64,000 nt of DNA from Pedobacter sp. UBA5917 (GCF_002432345.1 NZ_DJDT01000299.1:12365-76364); one strand, 5' to 3'. Counted from the first letter of the stretch, positions 35,462-44,735 are shown. Notes: generated by a model from the sequence alone, not told the origin. Numbers and translations: made by a program.

Positions 35462-37891
35462 ATGAATAAAATTAAGGCCTTACTCTGCATCATCATCCCG
35501 ATAGCATTAGCTTTTTTATTTAATACCAAACTAGGGAGTACGCCTCCGCTGTTAAAATTCCTAAATCCTTTTATGGGTTTCTGGCAAAATGCAGAGAACA
35601 ATCATTTTATGTTTAACCATAAAGCGAAGATTAAAGGTGCGATAGATAAAATTGAAATTGTGTTCGACGACCGTATGATCCCTCATATTTTTGCACAGAA
35701 CGATCATGATCTTTATCTGGCGCAGGGTTATGTAACGGCTATGCACCGTTTGTGGCAGATGGATTTCCAGACCCGTTTCGCTGCCGGAAGGATTAGTGAA
35801 GTAGTGGGCAGCAAAGCCATTGAGGTAGACCGTTACCAGCGCAGGATGGGCATGGTTTATGGCGCCGAAAACTCATTAAAAGGTATGATGGCCGACCCTA
35901 AGGCCAAGGAAATGATTTTGGCCTATACCGAAGGGATTAATGCCTACATTAAAACATTATCACATGCCAATTATCCCTTAGAATATAAAATACTCGATTT
36001 TAAACCGGAAAACTGGACACCTATAAAATGTGCGCTGTTGCTTAAACAGATGTCGGCGGTTTTAGCCATGGGATCAGACGAGTTTTACATGACCAATATC
36101 CTTAAAAAATTCGGTCCGGATATTACCAAAGATCTCTTCCCTGATTATCCTTTCCGTGAAGATCCGATTATCCCTGTTGGCACTAAGTGGAATTTCTCAC
36201 CGCTGCCTATACCTAAAACTCCTGAAAGCTTTACGCAGGCCCAAACCGGCGAAGTAAAAACAAAAGAAAAAGTAGAGGGCATCGGCAGTAATAACTGGGC
36301 ATTATCAGGTGCTAAAACAGCTTCCGGCTACCCGATTTTGGCAAACGATCCGCATCTTGATTTAACACTTCCTTCTATCTGGTACCAGATCCAGTTGCAT
36401 GCGCCTGGAGTTAATACCTATGGTGTTTCGTTACCTGGTGCACCCGGTGTAATTATCGGTTTTAACCAGAAAATTGCCTGGGGTGTAACCAACGTGGCAG
36501 CTGATATTTTAGACTTTTATCAGATCAAGTTTAAAGATTCGACACACAACCAATATTGGTACAACAACCAATGGAAAGCGACTTCAAAGCGCTTAGAAAC
36601 CATTAAAATCCGCGGTGGAAAAGATGAGATAGATACGGTTTATTATACCCATCACGGACCGGTTGTTTATTTCCAGAAGCCCAAATATGGCCGCGCAGAT
36701 AATGTACCTGTTGGCGACGCTTTAAGGTGGATTGCCCATGAGCAATCGAACGAGTTAATGACATTTTATTACCTCAACCGTGGAAAAAATTATAACGATT
36801 ACCGCAAGGCTTTAACTTTTTATACTGCACCGGCACAGAATTTCGTTTTTGCCAGCGTTGATAATGATATTGCCATCACACCGAACGGTAAATTCCCGTT
36901 AAAATGGAAAGATCAGGGTAAATTTATCCTTGATGGTACCGATCCGGCATACGATTGGCAGGGCTGGATCCCAAATGCACAGAATCCAACGGTAAAAAAT
37001 CCGCCACGCGGTTTTGTGAGCTCCGCCAACCAATCATCAACCGATACCACTTATCCTTATTACATTAACTGGGAATTTGCTCCTTACGAACGTGGCAAAA
37101 GGATTAACGACAGGTTAACAGCCATGAACAAAGCCACTTTGGATAGCATCCGCTTAATGCAGACAGATAATTACAGCATTTTAGCACAGAACCTTGTCCC
37201 TGCTTTATTACCATTGTTAAATAACGAACAGTTAAATGCTACGCAAAAGGAAGCATTATCTTATGTAAGCAAGTGGAACAAACGTTATGATGCGAATGAA
37301 ATTGCAGCCAGTGTTTTCGAAATATGGGCAAAACGTTTGTCATACGATATCTGGGCCGATGAGTTTGAGGTAAAAGGAATCCCGATGCGTTACCCATCCC
37401 GCGACCGCACAGTTGAAATGATCCTGAAAGAGCCCAATGCCACATGGTACGACAACATCCATACGGCTAAAAAAGAAACATTAGCTGATCTGGTAAACGA
37501 ATCGTTTAAATATAGCTGCGATAGTTTGGAAAGGCGTTTTGGTCCGATCAACAAAGACTGGGACTGGGCAAATGTAAAACAGAGCAACGTACCCCATCTG
37601 GCCAAAATACCTGGATTTGGATCGAAGATTTTACAGATCGGTGGTGCAAAATCGACCATTAATGCCCTTGGCGAAAGCAACGGACCATCGTGGAGAATGG
37701 TAATCGAATTGGGCAAAACACCAAAAGGACATGGCGTTTATCCCGGCGGACAATCGGGCAATCCTGGAAGCAAATTCTACGATAACATGCTCGATACCTG
37801 GGCAAATGGCAAATTATACGACCTGTTCTACATGCAAACACCTGATGATAAATCGGGTACAATTATTTCTCGTTTAAAAATTTCTAAATAA
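35462..37891 (+). CDS. Penicillin acylase-family (Ntn) amidohydrolase
   Basis: 809 residues. An N-terminal hydrophobic segment (signal or anchor) leads to the alpha part, then EGIGSNNWALSGAKT, where the Ser of GSNNW is the expected processed nucleophile, followed by PHLDLTLPSIWYQIQLH and GVIIGFNQKIAWGVTN. Family members cleave amide bonds in penicillins, acyl-homoserine lactones or other acylated amines; they self-cleave into two chains in the periplasm. The natural substrate is unknown; the pairing with a TonB receptor suggests an imported amide. Confidence 0.9.
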   Translation: MNKIKALLCIIIPIALAFLFNTKLGSTPPLLKFLNPFMGFWQNAENNHFMFNHKAKIKGAIDKIEIVFDDRMIPHIFAQNDHDLYLAQGYVTAMHRLWQMDFQTRFAAGRISEVVGSKAIEVDRYQRRMGMVYGAENSLKGMMADPKAKEMILAYTEGINAYIKTLSHANYPLEYKILDFKPENWTPIKCALLLKQMSAVLAMGSDEFYMTNILKKFGPDITKDLFPDYPFREDPIIPVGTKWNFSPLPIPKTPESFTQAQTGEVKTKEKVEGIGSNNWALSGAKTASGYPILANDPHLDLTLPSIWYQIQLHAPGVNTYGVSLPGAPGVIIGFNQKIAWGVTNVAADILDFYQIKFKDSTHNQYWYNNQWKATSKRLETIKIRGGKDEIDTVYYTHHGPVVYFQKPKYGRADNVPVGDALRWIAHEQSNELMTFYYLNRGKNYNDYRKALTFYTAPAQNFVFASVDNDIAITPNGKFPLKWKDQGKFILDGTDPAYDWQGWIPNAQNPTVKNPPRGFVSSANQSSTDTTYPYYINWEFAPYERGKRINDRLTAMNKATLDSIRLMQTDNYSILAQNLVPALLPLLNNEQLNATQKEALSYVSKWNKRYDANEIAASVFEIWAKRLSYDIWADEFEVKGIPMRYPSRDRTVEMILKEPNATWYDNIHTAKKETLADLVNESFKYSCDSLERRFGPINKDWDWANVKQSNVPHLAKIPGFGSKILQIGGAKSTINALGESNGPSWRMVIELGKTPKGHGVYPGGQSGNPGSKFYDNMLDTWANGKLYDLFYMQTPDDKSGTIISRLKISK

Positions 37892-37897
37892 GCTAAA

Positions 37898-38257
37898 ATG
37901 GTTTTCATCGTTATCGCAATAATCTGTTTTTTTCTGCAAATGATTGCCCCTTGGTGGGTTATCATCGTCATTTCTTTTGCTACCTGTGGCATTATTGGCA
38001 AAACGGGTAAAATTGCCTTCTGGCAATCGTTCCTTGCCATTTTCTTATTATGGATCGGTTACGCCCTGTTTAAAAGTTTACCTAACGATAACCTGCTTGC
38101 TGGCCGCGTAGCCGTAATGACGGGCATAAAACTATGGTGGGCATTAGTATTGGTTACCGGCTTTTTAAGCGGTTTGGTTGCGGGCATCAGCGGTTATTGT
38201 GGTTACCAGTTCCGTATGGCGATGTTAGCGAAAAAAACTGACGAGAAAATAGCATAA
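37898..38257 (+). CDS. Small membrane protein, unknown function
   Basis: 119 residues with four hydrophobic spans (about 2-22, 24-44, 45-62 and 82-106) and a charged C-terminus. No family recognised. It begins 6 nt after the acylase stop and is probably co-translated with it. Confidence 0.7.
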   Translation: MVFIVIAIICFFLQMIAPWWVIIVISFATCGIIGKTGKIAFWQSFLAIFLLWIGYALFKSLPNDNLLAGRVAVMTGIKLWWALVLVTGFLSGLVAGISGYCGYQFRMAMLAKKTDEKIA

Positions 38258-38264
38258 TGCTTTG

Positions 38265-38272
38265 TACTTTTG
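38265..38272 (+). promoter_or_regulatory. -7 box TACTTTTG next to a start codon
   Basis: Exact TAnnTTTG with only 4 nt before GTG 38277, implying a leaderless or almost leaderless transcript for the LuxE-like gene. Confidence 0.5.
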
Positions 38273-38276
38273 CAGC

Positions 38277-39260
38277 GTGAATTTAACAGCTGAAGATATA
38301 TTTTCGATAAAAAGTGCCAATGAGTTTAACTCAATTGCTTTAAATATTTTTAAGTTACAGGCCCAAAACTGCAACGTATACCGCGAATATATTTTTCATT
38401 TGGGCATTGATGCCGATGAAATAACAGAAGTAGCACAGATTCCATTTTTACCGATCAGCTTTTTTAAAAGCCATTCGGTTTTAAGCAGTACCGGCCCTAT
38501 TGAGGTTACTTTTAGCAGTTCGGGCACAACGGGTATGGTACAGAGTAGCCATCATGTAACCGAGGTAAAACTTTACGAACAAAGTTACCTGCAGGCTTTC
38601 ACCGAGTTTTATGGACCTGTTAACGATTATTGCTTTTTAGCCTTGTTACCCTCTTACCAACAGCGCTCAGGCTCATCATTGATTTACATGGTGAATGATC
38701 TGATCGAAAAAAGTAAACATCTACAAAGTGGTTATTTTCTATACAACCACGATGAGTTATTGCAAACCCTGCTCGATTTAAAATCTAAAAAACAGAAAAC
38801 AGTTTTAATCGGGGTTACTTATGCCCTGCTCGATTTTATCGAAAATTTTGATATCGATTTCCCTGAACTGATTGTGATGGAAACCGGCGGTATGAAAGGA
38901 AAACGTAAGGAAATGGTCCGCGAAGAACTCCATGAGCAGTTAACCAAAGGTTTTGGCGTAAAAACCATTCATAGCGAATATGGGATGACAGAATTGCTAT
39001 CTCAGGCTTATTCCTTAGGCGAAGGCATTTTCAATTGCCCTAACTGGATGAAAGTAGTGATCCGCGATACCAACGACCCATTAAGTTTAATGCCAAATGG
39101 CAGAACAGGCGGTATCAATGTAATCGATCTGGCCAATATTAATTCCTGCTCTTTTATTGCTACGCAGGATCTGGGCAGGATCAATCCCGATCAAAGCTTT
39201 GAGGTGCTGGGCAGGTTTGATAATGCCGATATCAGGGGCTGTAACCTATTGGTACAGTAA
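38277..39260 (+). CDS. LuxE/PaaK-like acyl-protein synthetase (ANL superfamily)
   Basis: From GTG 38277 the protein is 327 residues (MNLTAEDIFSIKSANE). VTFSSSGTTGMVQSSH is the phosphate-binding loop of adenylate-forming enzymes; MKGKRKEM and HSEYGMTELLSQAYS match LuxE-type acyl-protein synthetases that activate a carboxylate with ATP. TTG 38262 would overlap the promoter box, so I reject it. Such LuxE-like single genes are found in O-antigen or modification loci of Bacteroidota; substrate unknown. It ends exactly where the convergent Fur gene ends. Confidence 0.82.
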   Translation: MNLTAEDIFSIKSANEFNSIALNIFKLQAQNCNVYREYIFHLGIDADEITEVAQIPFLPISFFKSHSVLSSTGPIEVTFSSSGTTGMVQSSHHVTEVKLYEQSYLQAFTEFYGPVNDYCFLALLPSYQQRSGSSLIYMVNDLIEKSKHLQSGYFLYNHDELLQTLLDLKSKKQKTVLIGVTYALLDFIENFDIDFPELIVMETGGMKGKRKEMVREELHEQLTKGFGVKTIHSEYGMTELLSQAYSLGEGIFNCPNWMKVVIRDTNDPLSLMPNGRTGGINVIDLANINSCSFIATQDLGRINPDQSFEVLGRFDNADIRGCNLLVQ

Positions 39261-39698
39261 TTAGTTTACCTTATCCGAACAGTTTGCGCAAAGGCCGGTA
39301 GCAATCAGGTTTAAATGTTCTACTTTAAAACCTGTAGGCACTTTTAATGCCGGAATTTTAACGCTATCCAAACAGTAAATTTTGTGGCAGTTATCGCAGT
39401 TAAAATGCACATGTTCATCATGATGCTCGTGCGCACTGCATCCATCAGAGCAGATGGCGTAATTAGCCGTTCCCTGTTGATCTAAAACCTTATGGATAAT
39501 TCCTTTTTCTTCAAAAGCCTGCAATACACGGTATAAAGTAACGCGATCGGCATCTTTGCCCATTACCTGCTCTAAATAAGGCTGCGAAGTTGCAGAATCA
39601 CGCCCACTCAAAATTTCCAGCACCTGCAAACGCGGTGCGGTCCTTTTTAATCCGTTCTTAACCAAAAGTTTTTCGAAACGCTCTGTTTTATTTTCCAT
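39261..39698 (-). CDS. Fur-family regulator, probably zinc-responsive (Zur-like)
   Basis: 145 residues. N-terminal winged helix with KRTAPRLQVLEIL and RVTLYRVLQAFEEKGIIHKV. C-terminal metal domain has HEHHDEHVHFNCDNCHKIYC and ATGLCANCSDK, the two CxxC pairs of the structural zinc site and the His-rich regulatory site. It is the last gene of the MerC-ABC-DUF3299 operon, whose promoter region has two GCAA-N5-TTGC palindromes; these facts favour Zur over iron-Fur or PerR. The metal specificity is inferred from context. Confidence 0.87.
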   Translation of the reverse strand: MENKTERFEKLLVKNGLKRTAPRLQVLEILSGRDSATSQPYLEQVMGKDADRVTLYRVLQAFEEKGIIHKVLDQQGTANYAICSDGCSAHEHHDEHVHFNCDNCHKIYCLDSVKIPALKVPTGFKVEHLNLIATGLCANCSDKVN

Positions 39699-39718
39699 AG
39701 CAATACAAAAATAAGCAA

Positions 39719-40168
39719 TTAATTAATGAGTTTGGCATTTTTGATGGTGATTGGTGGTGCATAGCTCGCATCTTTCTGCTCCAGCTTCAAAATCCCCTTT
39801 ACATGTATCGGTTTTTCGCTGTAAGCTGTAGCGCTTTCCATTTCGATCATGATCATTACCGGAACGCCGTTCTGTCCGCAAAAGTAACATTGATTGATCG
39901 GCAGTGTGGCCAATAAGAATTTCTGTTGTTTCTGCCCGCTTTTTATCGGGATCAGATAACCTGTAAGATCAAATTCACGGTTATCAAAACGTTTAATCGA
40001 TTCAGAAAACATTGGGAAGAGTTCATTTTTTTCGGTCAGTTCAAATTTTACAGAACCGATTACGTCCCAGTTTAGCGAACGCAACTGATCGTTCGGATTA
40101 TGCTTTTGCGTTTGCGCCAAAGCAACATTTCCAAATAACAACAGCAAAATAAAATATAGTTTTTTCAT
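39719..40168 (-). CDS. DUF3299-like periplasmic protein, copy 3
   Basis: 149 residues with signal peptide (ends ALAQTQ). It keeps the family core: FDLTGYLIPIKSG, then INQCYFCGQNGVPVMIMIEM with a CxxC pair, and KPIHVKGILKLE. Compared with the two copies upstream, it is diverged and has CYFC instead of CPYC. The overlap of 4 nt with the preceding gene shows translational coupling. Confidence 0.8.
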   Translation of the reverse strand: MKKLYFILLLLFGNVALAQTQKHNPNDQLRSLNWDVIGSVKFELTEKNELFPMFSESIKRFDNREFDLTGYLIPIKSGQKQQKFLLATLPINQCYFCGQNGVPVMIMIEMESATAYSEKPIHVKGILKLEQKDASYAPPITIKNAKLIN

Positions 40169-40602
40169 TTTTTCACGGCATCTAATAGAAAAAAGGTAGA
40201 CCGGCTATCGCCCGAATCATTGATTACGAACTTTCCCTTTAAGGTAATAGGTTCTTCTGTCCAGGTAACCGATTTTAATGTTTTGACTTCAATCATTGAT
40301 GGAATATCGCCTGTACCACAATACGGGCAGGAAGCAACAGGCACGATCGAAAACATAAACTCGGTAAAACTATTGCCCACCTTGGTTGGGATAATAAAAC
40401 CGGGCAGTTCGATCACTTTATTATTGATCGCCTTTAATGCCGGTGGAAAAATGGCCTGCCATACCAGTGGTTTAACCTGTTTATCGTATTTCAGGCCGAT
40501 CAGGTTCCAGGTGGGCGTACGCATATCGGTGTGTACATTTTCCTGCGCAACAACAGAAAAAGAAATCAACATCAATAAAACCGTTATATATTTTTTCGTC
40601 AT
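40165..40602 (-). CDS. DUF3299-like periplasmic protein, copy 2
   Basis: 145 residues, signal peptide ending VVAQE. ELPGFIIPTKVGNSFTEFMF and SCPYCGTGDIPSMIEVK define the conserved part; the CPYC pair and nearby acidic residues could bind metal or be a thiol site. Very similar to copy 1 (40599). Proteins of this family are known next to MacB-like ABC transporters in Zur-controlled operons of Pseudomonas; the molecular role is not established. Confidence 0.82.
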   Translation of the reverse strand: MTKKYITVLLMLISFSVVAQENVHTDMRTPTWNLIGLKYDKQVKPLVWQAIFPPALKAINNKVIELPGFIIPTKVGNSFTEFMFSIVPVASCPYCGTGDIPSMIEVKTLKSVTWTEEPITLKGKFVINDSGDSRSTFFLLDAVKK

Positions 40603-41036
40603 AACTGTTTTGCATTTAAAAGAAAAAACTCACTCCTGTCATCGCCCGAATCATTGATAATGAAGATCCCTTTCAGTTTAATCGGTTTTTCGGTAATCGG
40701 GATTGCGGTTAACATTTTTACCTGGATCATCGATGGGATATCGCCTGCGCCGCAATAAGGGCAGGAGGCAATCGGCACGATAGAGAACATGAATTCGTTA
40801 AATTTCGAACCTACTTTTGTGGGGATAATATAACCTGGCAGTTCGATAACCTTATTGTTTAAAGCTTTCAACTTTGGGGGAAAAATGCTTCCCCATTTAC
40901 CGGGTGCAAGTTCTGCATCGTACCTTAGGCCAATTATATTCCAGGTTGGCGTGCGCATGTCGGTATGTACCCGAACCTGCGCTGCCAATACCTGAACACC
41001 TAAACATAAAACAACCCAAAAAACTAATTTCTTCAT
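40599..41036 (-). CDS. DUF3299-like periplasmic protein, copy 1
   Basis: 145 residues, signal peptide ending LAAQV. Shares VHTDMRTPTWNIIGLRYD, KALNNKVIELPGYIIPTKVG and SCPYCGAGDIPSMIQVK with copy 2. Begins 4 nt after the permease stop. Part of a set of three tandem family members, which is unusual: one copy per operon is the usual arrangement that I know. Confidence 0.83.
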   Translation of the reverse strand: MKKLVFWVVLCLGVQVLAAQVRVHTDMRTPTWNIIGLRYDAELAPGKWGSIFPPKLKALNNKVIELPGYIIPTKVGSKFNEFMFSIVPIASCPYCGAGDIPSMIQVKMLTAIPITEKPIKLKGIFIINDSGDDRSEFFLLNAKQL

Positions 41037-41040
41037 TATA

Positions 41041-42255
41041 TTAACGGTCTTTCGTTAAAGTTGCAGCAATATCAACCTTATAAATCTGCATGGCCGGAAT
41101 AAGCGAAGCCAAAGAGCCGATAAACAGGCCGATCCAGATTAAATAAATTTCCTGCGGAACAGCGGTAAGGCCCGTTAATTTTGCTTGCGACGATTCCTGA
41201 TAAGCACCAATTACCTCTAACGCCGCATGGCCGATCAATAAACCAAAGCAAGCCCCTACCACCGTAACCAAAATACCTTCGAACATGACCAGAAAAAAGA
41301 GTTTCGATCTGGATGCCCCAAGGCAACGCATAATGGCCAGGTCGTACTTACGCTCTTTCATTGCATTATAAAGACTGATGAAGATACTTAACGCCGCAAT
41401 AGCCATAATAAATACCGCAAACCACTGTAAAGTATCAATACCAACCCCGATCAACGAAAACAACCGGGCACTTTCCATCGCGGGCGAGGCGGCCTGCATA
41501 TTGGTACTCTGATTTACCATTCTTGGAAAAAGGATGACCGACATGGGCGATTTATACTGGATCAACAGCGCAGTAATCTGTTTATCGTTAATCTCTTTGG
41601 CTTCTGCGGCCGAAGAGTGATGCTGCACTTGCTCGTGTTTTTCTTCATGCATTTTGTACACACTGCCAATATTGGTCAGGATCAGGTTATCGGTAATGTT
41701 TCCCTCTGGCTTTAAAATTCCTTTCACCACATAAGCATGCTGTTTATGGATGTCGCCATTGCCGGTTAAACCATGCGCTCCGAAAAAAGAATCGCCGATT
41801 TTAAGTTTCGATGATGAAGCTACCGTACTGCCGATGGTTACTTCTAAATCCTTTTGCCAAAAATTGCCCTTCAAGATAGATAAACCATAGAGGTGACTGA
41901 AAGAAGTATCAGTTCCTACAATGCGGTAACCGTTATAATTATCGCCCAGTGCCAATGGAACAGCGCGTTTAACCATAGGATTGTGGGCTAATTTATAGGC
42001 ATCAGTAGCCGGAATATTTCCTGTTGGGTAATCGATATGATAAATACTGCTTAATATTAACTGTAACGGACTCCCTTTTGCCCCTACAACGAGATCGATG
42101 TCTTTTGCATTTTTTTCGAGTTTATTGCCGATCTGATTGGAGGCAAGAAAAAGAATGGATAAGATACCCACACCAAAGGCGACCAGAATAATATTCAGTA
42201 TGGTGGTCAGTTTATTCCTTACGAGGTTTTTGCTGCTGATTTTAAAAATATTCAT
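41041..42255 (-). CDS. FtsX/MacB-type ABC transporter permease
   Basis: 404 residues: one N-terminal transmembrane helix (about 18-40), a large periplasmic domain (about 45-275), then three helices (about 280-305, 325-350, 372-395), the classic FtsX/LolC/MacB topology with the RCLGASRSKLFFLVMFEG coupling helix. The periplasmic part includes a His-rich loop (MHEEKHEQVQHHSSAAEA) that could bind zinc. Shares its first base region with the ATPase stop. Works with the ATPase at 42255; type VII ABC systems of this kind move or extract substrates by mechanotransmission rather than classical import. Confidence 0.9.
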   Translation of the reverse strand: MNIFKISSKNLVRNKLTTILNIILVAFGVGILSILFLASNQIGNKLEKNAKDIDLVVGAKGSPLQLILSSIYHIDYPTGNIPATDAYKLAHNPMVKRAVPLALGDNYNGYRIVGTDTSFSHLYGLSILKGNFWQKDLEVTIGSTVASSSKLKIGDSFFGAHGLTGNGDIHKQHAYVVKGILKPEGNITDNLILTNIGSVYKMHEEKHEQVQHHSSAAEAKEINDKQITALLIQYKSPMSVILFPRMVNQSTNMQAASPAMESARLFSLIGVGIDTLQWFAVFIMAIAALSIFISLYNAMKERKYDLAIMRCLGASRSKLFFLVMFEGILVTVVGACFGLLIGHAALEVIGAYQESSQAKLTGLTAVPQEIYLIWIGLFIGSLASLIPAMQIYKVDIAATLTKDR

Positions 42256-42881
42256 TAGAGTAGATAGGTTTTAGCAATATGTTCGCGAACCCTTTGATCG
42301 TGCGTAGCAATAATCAGCGCAGCCCCATTATCTTTCGCCTGGGTAGTGAGCATCTCTATCACCTGTGCCGCATTTTCATCATCGAGGCTCGAGGTAGGCT
42401 CATCGGCAATCAACAGATCGGGTTTATTTACCAGCGCCCTAGCCACCGATACCCTTTGCAACTGCCCCTGGCTTAATTCATCAGGATATCTTTTGGCCAA
42501 TGCCTCAATACCAAGGTCTTTTAATAGCAAAAGGTTGCGTTCATGATCAATGGGCATAGCTGCCATTACCGCAGCAAGCTCGAGGTTATCGAGTACATTA
42601 AGGGAACGGATTAAATGCGGCCTTTGAAAAATAATGCCGATATGCCTTCCTCTAAAACGGTCCATTCCCCGGGCAGATAAACTGTATAAATCAGTATCAT
42701 TGATCAGGATTTCACCCTGGGTAGGCTTTAAAAGGCCCGAAATAATATGCAACAGGGTACTTTTCCCGCAACCCGAGGCACCGAGTAAAAGCCATTGGTC
42801 CATATCCTCAATCCGCCAATCCGGGAATTTTATCTTTCTCCCTTTCTCATAAACATGGGATAACGACCTGATATTAATCAT
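42255..42881 (-). CDS. ABC transporter ATP-binding protein (LolD/MacB type)
   Basis: 208 residues. Walker A GASGCGKSTLL (about 34-44), ABC signature LSQGQLQRVSVARAL (about 135-149), Walker B LLIADEPTSSLD and H-loop ATHDQRV are all intact. Start codon overlaps the end of the small lipoprotein gene by 8 nt, and its stop overlaps the permease start, so three genes are translationally coupled. Confidence 0.95.
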   Translation of the reverse strand: MINIRSLSHVYEKGRKIKFPDWRIEDMDQWLLLGASGCGKSTLLHIISGLLKPTQGEILINDTDLYSLSARGMDRFRGRHIGIIFQRPHLIRSLNVLDNLELAAVMAAMPIDHERNLLLLKDLGIEALAKRYPDELSQGQLQRVSVARALVNKPDLLIADEPTSSLDDENAAQVIEMLTTQAKDNGAALIIATHDQRVREHIAKTYLL

Positions 42882-43038
42882 GATGCAATACTTTTTGTAC
42901 TTTTTTAACGGTGATGTTTTTAATGGCGTAGCGGCGGTAAAGTTCTATACCATCATTTGTACCATGCTTACATGCCGGATTAAGCATGGTGATGAACAGC
43001 AGGGCAGGGATAAAAAGGATTTTATAATTCTTATGCAT
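42874..43038 (-). CDS. 54-aa putative lipoprotein in the zinc operon
   Basis: Reading from ATG 43038 gives MHKNYKILFIPALLFITMLN followed by PACKHGTNDGIEL and a basic end, stop at 42874-42876. Positive start, hydrophobic stretch and a Cys after NPA resemble a lipoprotein signal. The frame overlaps the ABC ATPase start by 8 nt and follows the MerC-like gene by 12 nt, which argues that it is real although it is very short. After processing only about 33 residues would remain; role unknown. Confidence 0.6.
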   Translation of the reverse strand: MHKNYKILFIPALLFITMLNPACKHGTNDGIELYRRYAIKNITVKKVQKVLHHD

Positions 43039-43050
43039 ATAAGATATTTT

Positions 43051-43446
43051 TTAGTGCTGGTGGTTTATAGGACAACTTTTAAGCATCCGAAGGTTGATAA
43101 AATGGGCAAGGGTAATGGTAAAGCCACCTAAAGGAACCAGAATAGGCTCCAGGAATCCGATCCCCGAAAAGTGTCCGAATGCAATGCAGGCGAATCCGGC
43201 AATAAGTATCAAAATAGGTGTTATGCGGTGGTGCTGTTTGCGGTAAGCTGAACTTAAACTCCATATCCCAAGGAATAACGAAATCACAATCATCGTAATT
43301 TCAACAGCATTATTGGCCAGAAATCCCATTCCCCACATTGGCAGTACGGTAATTAAAAAAGGTAAAGCTGCGCAGTGTATGGCACAAAGTGTTGAGGCAG
43401 TGATGCCGATCCGGTCGAGGTTGATTTTGTAGCTTCGTAATTTCAT
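43051..43446 (-). CDS. MerC-domain membrane protein
   Basis: From ATG 43446 (MKLRSYKINLDRIG) the protein has 131 residues and four transmembrane helices. TLCAIHCAALPFLITVLP is the MerC Cys-x-x-x-Cys-like helix 1 motif, and a Cys/His end SCPINHQH follows helix 4. A longer frame to 43503 would include the promoter -7 box, so I reject it. MerC was described as a mercuric ion transporter; in Bacteroidota such proteins often accompany zinc genes. First gene of the operon, so likely Zur-controlled. Confidence 0.85.
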   Translation of the reverse strand: MKLRSYKINLDRIGITASTLCAIHCAALPFLITVLPMWGMGFLANNAVEITMIVISLFLGIWSLSSAYRKQHHRITPILILIAGFACIAFGHFSGIGFLEPILVPLGGFTITLAHFINLRMLKSCPINHQH

Positions 43447-43464
43447 TAAAATGTATTTATTGCA

Positions 43465-43526
43465 CAAATATAAAAGCAATGTTGTTGCAATTAAAATATT
43501 CAACGCTATATTTGCAACATAATTGC
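43465..43526. promoter_or_regulatory. Divergent promoters with two GCAA-N5-TTGC operators
   Basis: Minus-strand -7 box TATATTTG at 43465-43472 (MerC operon) and plus-strand TATATTTG at 43507-43514 (GTPase; -33-like GTTG at 43484-43487, 19 nt apart). Palindromes GCAATGTTGTTGC (43476-43488) and GCAACATAATTGC (43514-43526) lie between and over them. Likely Zur sites. Confidence 0.72.
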
Positions 43527-43532
43527 ATTAAC

Positions 43533-44735
43533 ATGATAAAGAAATTACCCGTTACCGTATTAAGCGGTTTCCTGGGCAGTGGTAAAACCACTTTACTAAA
43601 CGCTATTTTAAGGAACAAACAGGATTTAAAAGTAGCCGTAATTGTGAATGATATGAGCGAGGTGAACATCGATGCTGCGCTGGTTAAAAACCAAAATACC
43701 TTATCCAAAACCGAAGAGCGGCTGGTTGAAATGAGCAATGGCTGTATCTGCTGTACTTTGCGCGAAGACCTGATGATTGAAGTAGAGAAACTGGCAAAAG
43801 AAAACCGTTTTGATTATTTATTGATTGAAAGTACGGGAATATCAGAACCTATTCCTGTTGCACAGACCTTTTCGTTTATTGATGAAGCCTCGGGCATAGA
43901 TTTGAGCAGGTTTAGCAACCTGGATACCATGGTAACCGTGGTTGATGCCTACAATTTCTACAAGGATTTTGGCTCGGCCGAAAAGCTGGCTGATAGGAAT
44001 ATGGTTGATGATGAGACCGATAGGCGCACCATTGTAAACCTGCTTACCGACCAGATTGAATTTGCCAATGTAATTTTACTGAATAAAACCGACCTGGTTA
44101 GCGATGCGGATATTAAGGTATTAAGGGCTTTGATCACAAAATTAAACCCAGGGGCAAAAATTTACCAAACGCGTTTTGGCGAAATAGATCCTACCCTGAT
44201 TTTAAATACAGGATTGTTCGATTTCGATTCCGCATCTGAAGGTGCCGGCTGGAAAAAAGAACTGGAAGAAATACACCTACCCGAAACAGAAGAGTATGGC
44301 ATCAGCTCTACGGTTTTCCGTTCTAAAAAACCCTTTCACCCTGAAAGATTATGGAATTACATCAACAAGGAGTTTCCCCAGCATGTAATCCGCTCAAAAG
44401 GTATATTTTATCTTGCAGCCATGCCCGAACAGGCCATTAATTTTTCGCAGGCAGGCGGTTCGTTACGCATCGATCCGGCCGGTGTTTGGTGGGCAAGCAT
44501 GGATCTGCAGGAACGCGAACAGTATAGCGATTATTTAGAGAACAGGGCAGAAATACATGCCGATTGGGATGGTGATTTTGGCGACCGTAAAAACGAACTG
44601 GTTTTTATAGGTCAGGATATGGACAATGAGGAGTTGAAAAAATCTTTAGAAGCCTGTTTATTGACACCCACTGAAATACAACAATATAAGTCGAAAATGA
44701 GCTTTAACAACCCATTTGGGCAGGTGATAAGTTAA
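43533..44735 (+). CDS. COG0523 (CobW/ZigA-like) metal-chaperone GTPase
   Basis: 400 residues from ATG 43533; a longer frame to 43479 would contain the promoter. VTVLSGFLGSGKTTLL (8-22) is Walker A, SNGCICCTLREDL (about 68-80) is the CxCC metal-binding motif typical of zinc-handling G3E GTPases, LIESTGISEP is switch region and NKTDL the guanine site. A C-terminal CobW domain follows (FHPERLWNYI). Low-zinc-induced members of this family deliver zinc to client proteins. It is divergent from the MerC operon across shared Zur-like sites. Confidence 0.92.
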   Translation: MIKKLPVTVLSGFLGSGKTTLLNAILRNKQDLKVAVIVNDMSEVNIDAALVKNQNTLSKTEERLVEMSNGCICCTLREDLMIEVEKLAKENRFDYLLIESTGISEPIPVAQTFSFIDEASGIDLSRFSNLDTMVTVVDAYNFYKDFGSAEKLADRNMVDDETDRRTIVNLLTDQIEFANVILLNKTDLVSDADIKVLRALITKLNPGAKIYQTRFGEIDPTLILNTGLFDFDSASEGAGWKKELEEIHLPETEEYGISSTVFRSKKPFHPERLWNYINKEFPQHVIRSKGIFYLAAMPEQAINFSQAGGSLRIDPAGVWWASMDLQEREQYSDYLENRAEIHADWDGDFGDRKNELVFIGQDMDNEELKKSLEACLLTPTEIQQYKSKMSFNNPFGQVIS

